This document shows positions 6,812 to 8,993 of a DNA stretch of 8,993 nt, in pieces (the stretch's first letter is position 1; each line of letters opens with the position of its first letter). The position numbers and the translations under genes are program-made. This stretch comes from Pirellulaceae bacterium (GTDB lineage: Bacteria > Planctomycetota > Planctomycetia > Pirellulales > Pirellulaceae). The stretch is taken from the NCBI GenBank assembly GCA_020846515.1, contig JADLDX010000771.1, forward strand, positions 1 through 8,993, given 5' to 3'. The notes below the pieces were generated by a model. That model was not told the DNA's origin. It did not search any database and saw nothing but the letters and a program-made list of their open reading frames with translations.

Positions 6812-7351
6812 ATGATTCTAGTCCGCATCGAGGGTGTAGAAGGCGATTGTTTGATTGCCGGCTTTGAAGGTTATTTCACCGCCGAGAGCTTTGGCTTTGG
6901 AGTTGAGCGAGAATTGGCCGACAGTGCCAAGGGTGGTACGGCCGACGTGAACATAGGCATCGGTGAACTGCAAGAATGTACGATCTCCAAGAGCATGGAC
7001 ACCGCTTCGGCGTATTTGGCGCGCAAGGCGATTAGTGGATCGTCTTGTAAAGACGCCGATGTCAAGTTCGTGGAAGCGATTACGACGGACGGTGGCGAAC
7101 GATTTAACGTCGTTTACCTGGCGTTCAAGTTGGATAACGTCTTCGTCAAGAGTTGGAGCATGAGCGGCGACGGCGATGATCGTCCATCGGAAGACGTGGC
7201 TTTGTGGTACAACAAACTCGCTTTTGTGTATTATCCAACCACCGATGGTAAAGAGTTTTCGCAAGGTCGCGATTGCCGCTGGGATCAAACCAAGTCCAAG
7301 CCTTGGTCCGAAGCCAAGTTGCCTGGCACCATTGAGAAGTTAAAGGCATAG
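6812..7351 (+). CDS. hcp: Type VI secretion tube protein Hcp (first copy)
   Basis: Hcp forms hexameric rings that stack into the inner tube pushed out by sheath contraction; its lumen can carry effectors. The protein has 179 residues, near the family's usual 160-175. It starts MILVRIEGVEGD, followed by the ESFGFGVERE strand typical of Hcp, the region DVNIGIGELQECTISKSMD, a helix (SAYLARKAI), and the late block SWSMSGDGDDRPSEDVALWY with a YYPTTDGKEF strand. The ATG at 6812 has a clear AAGGAA RBS. It has four cysteines (13, 56, 79, 154). It follows tssC by 119 nt, and a second hcp follows after 143 nt containing a large hairpin. No C-terminal effector extension is visible, so it is a structural Hcp. 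By eye about one third of its positions match the second copy. Confidence 0.93.
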   Translation: MILVRIEGVEGDCLIAGFEGYFTAESFGFGVERELADSAKGGTADVNIGIGELQECTISKSMDTASAYLARKAISGSSCKDADVKFVEAITTDGGERFNVVYLAFKLDNVFVKSWSMSGDGDDRPSEDVALWYNKLAFVYYPTTDGKEFSQGRDCRWDQTKSKPWSEAKLPGTIEKLKA

Positions 7352-7376
7352 TTGCCTTGGCACGCATCCCGTTTAT

Positions 7377-7425
7377 GCAGACTCCCAAGCCGGTGAGCCT
7401 ATTGGTTGCCGGCTGACGTGTCTGC
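7377..7425 (+). other. Two-tier stem-loop between the two hcp genes
   Basis: An outer stem GCAGAC (7377-7382)/GTCTGC (7420-7425) encloses a symmetric 5x5 internal loop. An inner stem AGCCGG (7388-7393)/CCGGCT (7409-7414) lies within it and continues by wobble and CC/GG pairs to a TATT tetraloop. Both 6-bp stems are perfect. No U-tract follows, so an intrinsic terminator is unlikely. An RNA processing or 3'-stabilising element for the hcp1 message is plausible. Confidence 0.6.
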
Positions 7426-7494
7426 TGGCTAGTGTCATTCGCGCCAATGGCACATCGGCAATCGTGATCAATCCTCTTCTGAAAGTGCCGCGGA

Positions 7495-8046
7495 ATGATT
7501 CTGGTTCGGATCGATCGCATCAAAGGCGATGTGAAAATACCCGGCTACGAGAATCAGTGGTTCATTGCTGACAGCATGAGCTTTGGTGTTGGCCGAGACG
7601 TAGGGGCCAAGGGCCGCAAAAGTCAGGATGTGGAGATTGGCAAAGCTGAGATCCAGGCGCTGGAAATTGAAAAGTGGGTCGATTCAGCTACGGTCTACCT
7701 GATGCATGCCTCCATGCAAGCCCGGTCCAAAAGCGGTGGACAGGCGGTGTCGATCGATATCCATCTAGTACACACTCGCCAATACGATGATGCTGACCAG
7801 AAGAGCAAAGCGGTCAAGCCGTTCTTAAAAGTGCGGATTGAGAACGCCATCATCAAAGAGTGGAGTATTGATGCATCGGGCGATGAACGACCGCGCGAAT
7901 CACTCTCGGTATGGTTCAATCGAGCTGCGATGAAATTTCGCGCGACCACTGACGGTAAAGTATTTCAGACTTACGGACCGTTGGGTTGGGATCAGTATGA
8001 GAACAAGGACTGGAAGTCTGACGAATTGCTGAAAAACGAAGATTAA
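7495..8046 (+). CDS. hcp: Type VI secretion tube protein Hcp (second, divergent copy)
   Basis: 183 residues with the same layout as the first Hcp: MILVRIDRIKGD, SMSFGVGRDV, DVEIGKAEIQALEIEKWVDSA, the helix VYLMHASM, then KEWSIDASGDERPRESLSVW and the strand block ATTDGKVFQTYGPLGWDQ. It has no cysteine at all, whereas the first copy has four. It carries a longer charged loop (about 94-108, YDDADQKSKAVK). The start at 7495 has only a weak RBS (GAAAG 9 nt upstream, GGA next to the ATG), weaker than that of hcp1, suggesting lower translation. A second tube subunit, a mixed tube, or a dedicated effector carrier are all possible; the sequence does not decide. The stop at 8046 is followed at once by a perfect hairpin, then tagJ. 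Confidence 0.92.
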   Translation: MILVRIDRIKGDVKIPGYENQWFIADSMSFGVGRDVGAKGRKSQDVEIGKAEIQALEIEKWVDSATVYLMHASMQARSKSGGQAVSIDIHLVHTRQYDDADQKSKAVKPFLKVRIENAIIKEWSIDASGDERPRESLSVWFNRAAMKFRATTDGKVFQTYGPLGWDQYENKDWKSDELLKNED

Positions 8047-8067
8047 GCAAGCACCGTTTCAGCTTGC
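8047..8067 (+). other. Perfect 6-bp hairpin directly after hcp2
   Basis: GCAAGC (8047-8052) and GCTTGC (8062-8067) form a stem with a 9-nt loop, starting at the first base after the hcp2 stop codon and ending 16 nt before the tagJ ATG. There is no U-run, so it is more likely a stabiliser or processing site than a full terminator. Confidence 0.5.
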
Positions 8068-8071
8068 GCTA

Positions 8072-8080
8072 GGGAGGGAG
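8072..8080 (+). promoter_or_regulatory. Strong ribosome binding site of tagJ
   Basis: A purine-rich GGGAGGGAG lies just before the ATG at 8084. It is the strongest Shine-Dalgarno-like sequence in this part of the operon and fixes the tagJ start. It lies close downstream of the hcp2 hairpin. Confidence 0.6.
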
Positions 8081-8083
8081 CAT

Positions 8084-8950
8084 ATGAAATCTGTGCAGTT
8101 GCTAAAAAGCGGTGATTTGGTTGGCGCGCTCAAAGGTCTTCAAGCCGAGATTCGCGACGCGCCCCAAGTGGCTAAACATCGCATCTTTTTGTTTCAACTC
8201 TTGTGCGCTTTAGGCCAATGGGACCGGGCGCTTACCCAATTAAACGTCCTGCGCGATATCGATCCCAGTGCGTTATCCATGGTGCAGGCCTACCAGGAAG
8301 CCTTGAACTGTGAGGCCTTGCGCAAAAGTGTCTTTGCCGGAGAACGCTCGCCGCTGATATTGGGGGAGCCGGAACCGTGGATGGCGATGATGGTAGAAGC
8401 ACTGAAACTATCCGTGTCCGCGCCCGAAGAGGCCGATTTGTTGCGCAGCCAGGCACTCGAGCAGGCCACCGTGGCATCGGGTGTCATTACCCTGTTTCCC
8501 ACGTCATCGCAGGAAACCAGGTACGAGGAAAAATTCGACTTCCAGTGGGTGGCCGATGCTGATTCGCGCATCGGCCCATTTTTGGAAGCCATCGTTAATG
8601 GCAAGTACTTCTGGATACCGGCGACCCGTTTGCAGTCGGTCGCCTTTGAGAAGGTGGCCGATCTGCGCGACCTGGTGTGGTTGCCGTGCCGCTTTCAATG
8701 GTCAAACGGAGGCGAAGCCGTCGGTTTCGTGCCGACACGATATGCCGGTAGTGAATCCGTCGAAGACGATGAGATTCGTCTGGCGCGCAAGACGCAGTGG
8801 CAAGAGACCAGCCCCGGCGTTTACGCCGGTTTGGGGTTACGCATGCTGACGACGGATGCCGATGAGTTCGGTTTAACGCAGATCGCCAAGATCGACTTCA
8901 TCGAGAATGCCGCGTCCGAGTCAACTTCCTCCGATTCGGAAGCAATGTGA
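8084..8950 (+). CDS. tagJ: T6SS accessory protein TagJ (ImpE/SciE family)
   Basis: TagJ (HsiE1 in Pseudomonas) is a cytoplasmic accessory protein that binds the N-terminal helix of TssB and occurs only in some T6SS classes; it is not needed for secretion in the cases studied. The protein has 288 residues, normal for the family. Residues 1-130 are TPR-like helices, with LLKSGDLVGALKGLQAEIR at the start and FLFQLLCALGQWDRALTQL (35-53). The family signature FDFQWVADADSRIGPFLEAI followed by GKYFWIPA lies at 151-180, and the C-terminal domain has DLVWLPCRFQW and GLGLRMLTTDADEFGL. The last 14 residues are Ser/acid-rich. The start at 8084 is set by a strong RBS. The stop is 4 nt before the next ATG, indicating one transcript and likely coupling with tssE. 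Confidence 0.92.
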   Translation: MKSVQLLKSGDLVGALKGLQAEIRDAPQVAKHRIFLFQLLCALGQWDRALTQLNVLRDIDPSALSMVQAYQEALNCEALRKSVFAGERSPLILGEPEPWMAMMVEALKLSVSAPEEADLLRSQALEQATVASGVITLFPTSSQETRYEEKFDFQWVADADSRIGPFLEAIVNGKYFWIPATRLQSVAFEKVADLRDLVWLPCRFQWSNGGEAVGFVPTRYAGSESVEDDEIRLARKTQWQETSPGVYAGLGLRMLTTDADEFGLTQIAKIDFIENAASESTSSDSEAM

Positions 8951-8954
8951 CTCG

Positions 8955-8993
8955 ATGGCCGAACTAACTCAGAAGGAACGGCTCCAGCCATCA
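8955..8993 (+). CDS. tssE: Probable T6SS baseplate subunit TssE (partial, first 13 codons)
   Basis: Only MAELTQKERLQPS is visible before the right edge. The K/Q-E-R-L-Q-P-S segment matches the start of TssE proteins, the gp25-like baseplate wedge subunit. The position fits: tssE often follows tagJ/impE or hcp directly. The start lies 4 nt after the tagJ stop, with GGAAG at 8938-8942 as a distant RBS. Because so little is seen the call depends on context plus one short motif. Confidence 0.7.
   Translation, partial: MAELTQKERLQPS

Noticed and set aside
6818..7288. 156-residue reading frame antisense to hcp1
   Set aside because: It fully overlaps a clear Hcp gene and its sequence shows no domain or signal.
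7377..7425. Intrinsic terminator after hcp1
   Set aside because: The stem is good but is followed by mixed sequence without a U-tract, and the downstream genes are co-oriented T6SS components.

Overview
The window reads as a chromosomal segment of a planctomycete, most likely from the Pirellulaceae/Rhodopirellula side of the phylum. This is an inference. It rests on moderate GC with mixed codon use, a cysteine-rich HEAT-like protein fused to a parvulin-like region, and a membrane-anchored caspase-like protein of a style I associate with planctomycetes. No rRNA, tRNA, CRISPR array, integrase or complete insertion sequence was seen.

Right two-thirds (about 3193-8993, + strand): the front end of a type VI secretion system (T6SS) operon. 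The order is tssA, tssB, tssC, two different tandem hcp genes, tagJ/impE, and the first 13 codons of a probable tssE that runs off the right edge. TssB and TssC form the contractile sheath and Hcp forms the inner tube. TssA primes and caps tube/sheath polymerisation. TagJ is an accessory protein that binds the sheath subunit TssB in classes that carry it, and TssE belongs to the baseplate. The membrane complex (TssJLM), ClpV, VgrG and TssFGK are not in view and are probably downstream or elsewhere.

Left third (1-2897, - strand): two genes transcribed away from the T6SS operon and joined by an ATGA stop/start overlap. The first encodes a predicted lipoprotein with a cysteine-rich HEAT-like region and a C-terminal SurA/parvulin-like region. 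The second, cut by the left edge, has one N-terminal membrane segment and a caspase-like domain in which both catalytic residues appear to be missing. The 295-bp divergent region between the two units should contain both promoters.

The T6SS gene junctions are rich in inverted repeats. A GGGGTC-T-GACCCC palindrome (REP/RAYT-like) lies between tssA and tssB. A two-tier 49-nt hairpin lies between the two hcp genes, and a 6-bp perfect hairpin lies directly after hcp2. None is followed by a good U-tract, so RNA processing or stabilisation that adjusts Hcp output relative to its neighbours is a reasonable hypothesis. The least ordinary protein features are the Pro/Ala-rich, acid-ended tail on TssB and the divergent pair of envelope proteins next to the T6SS.
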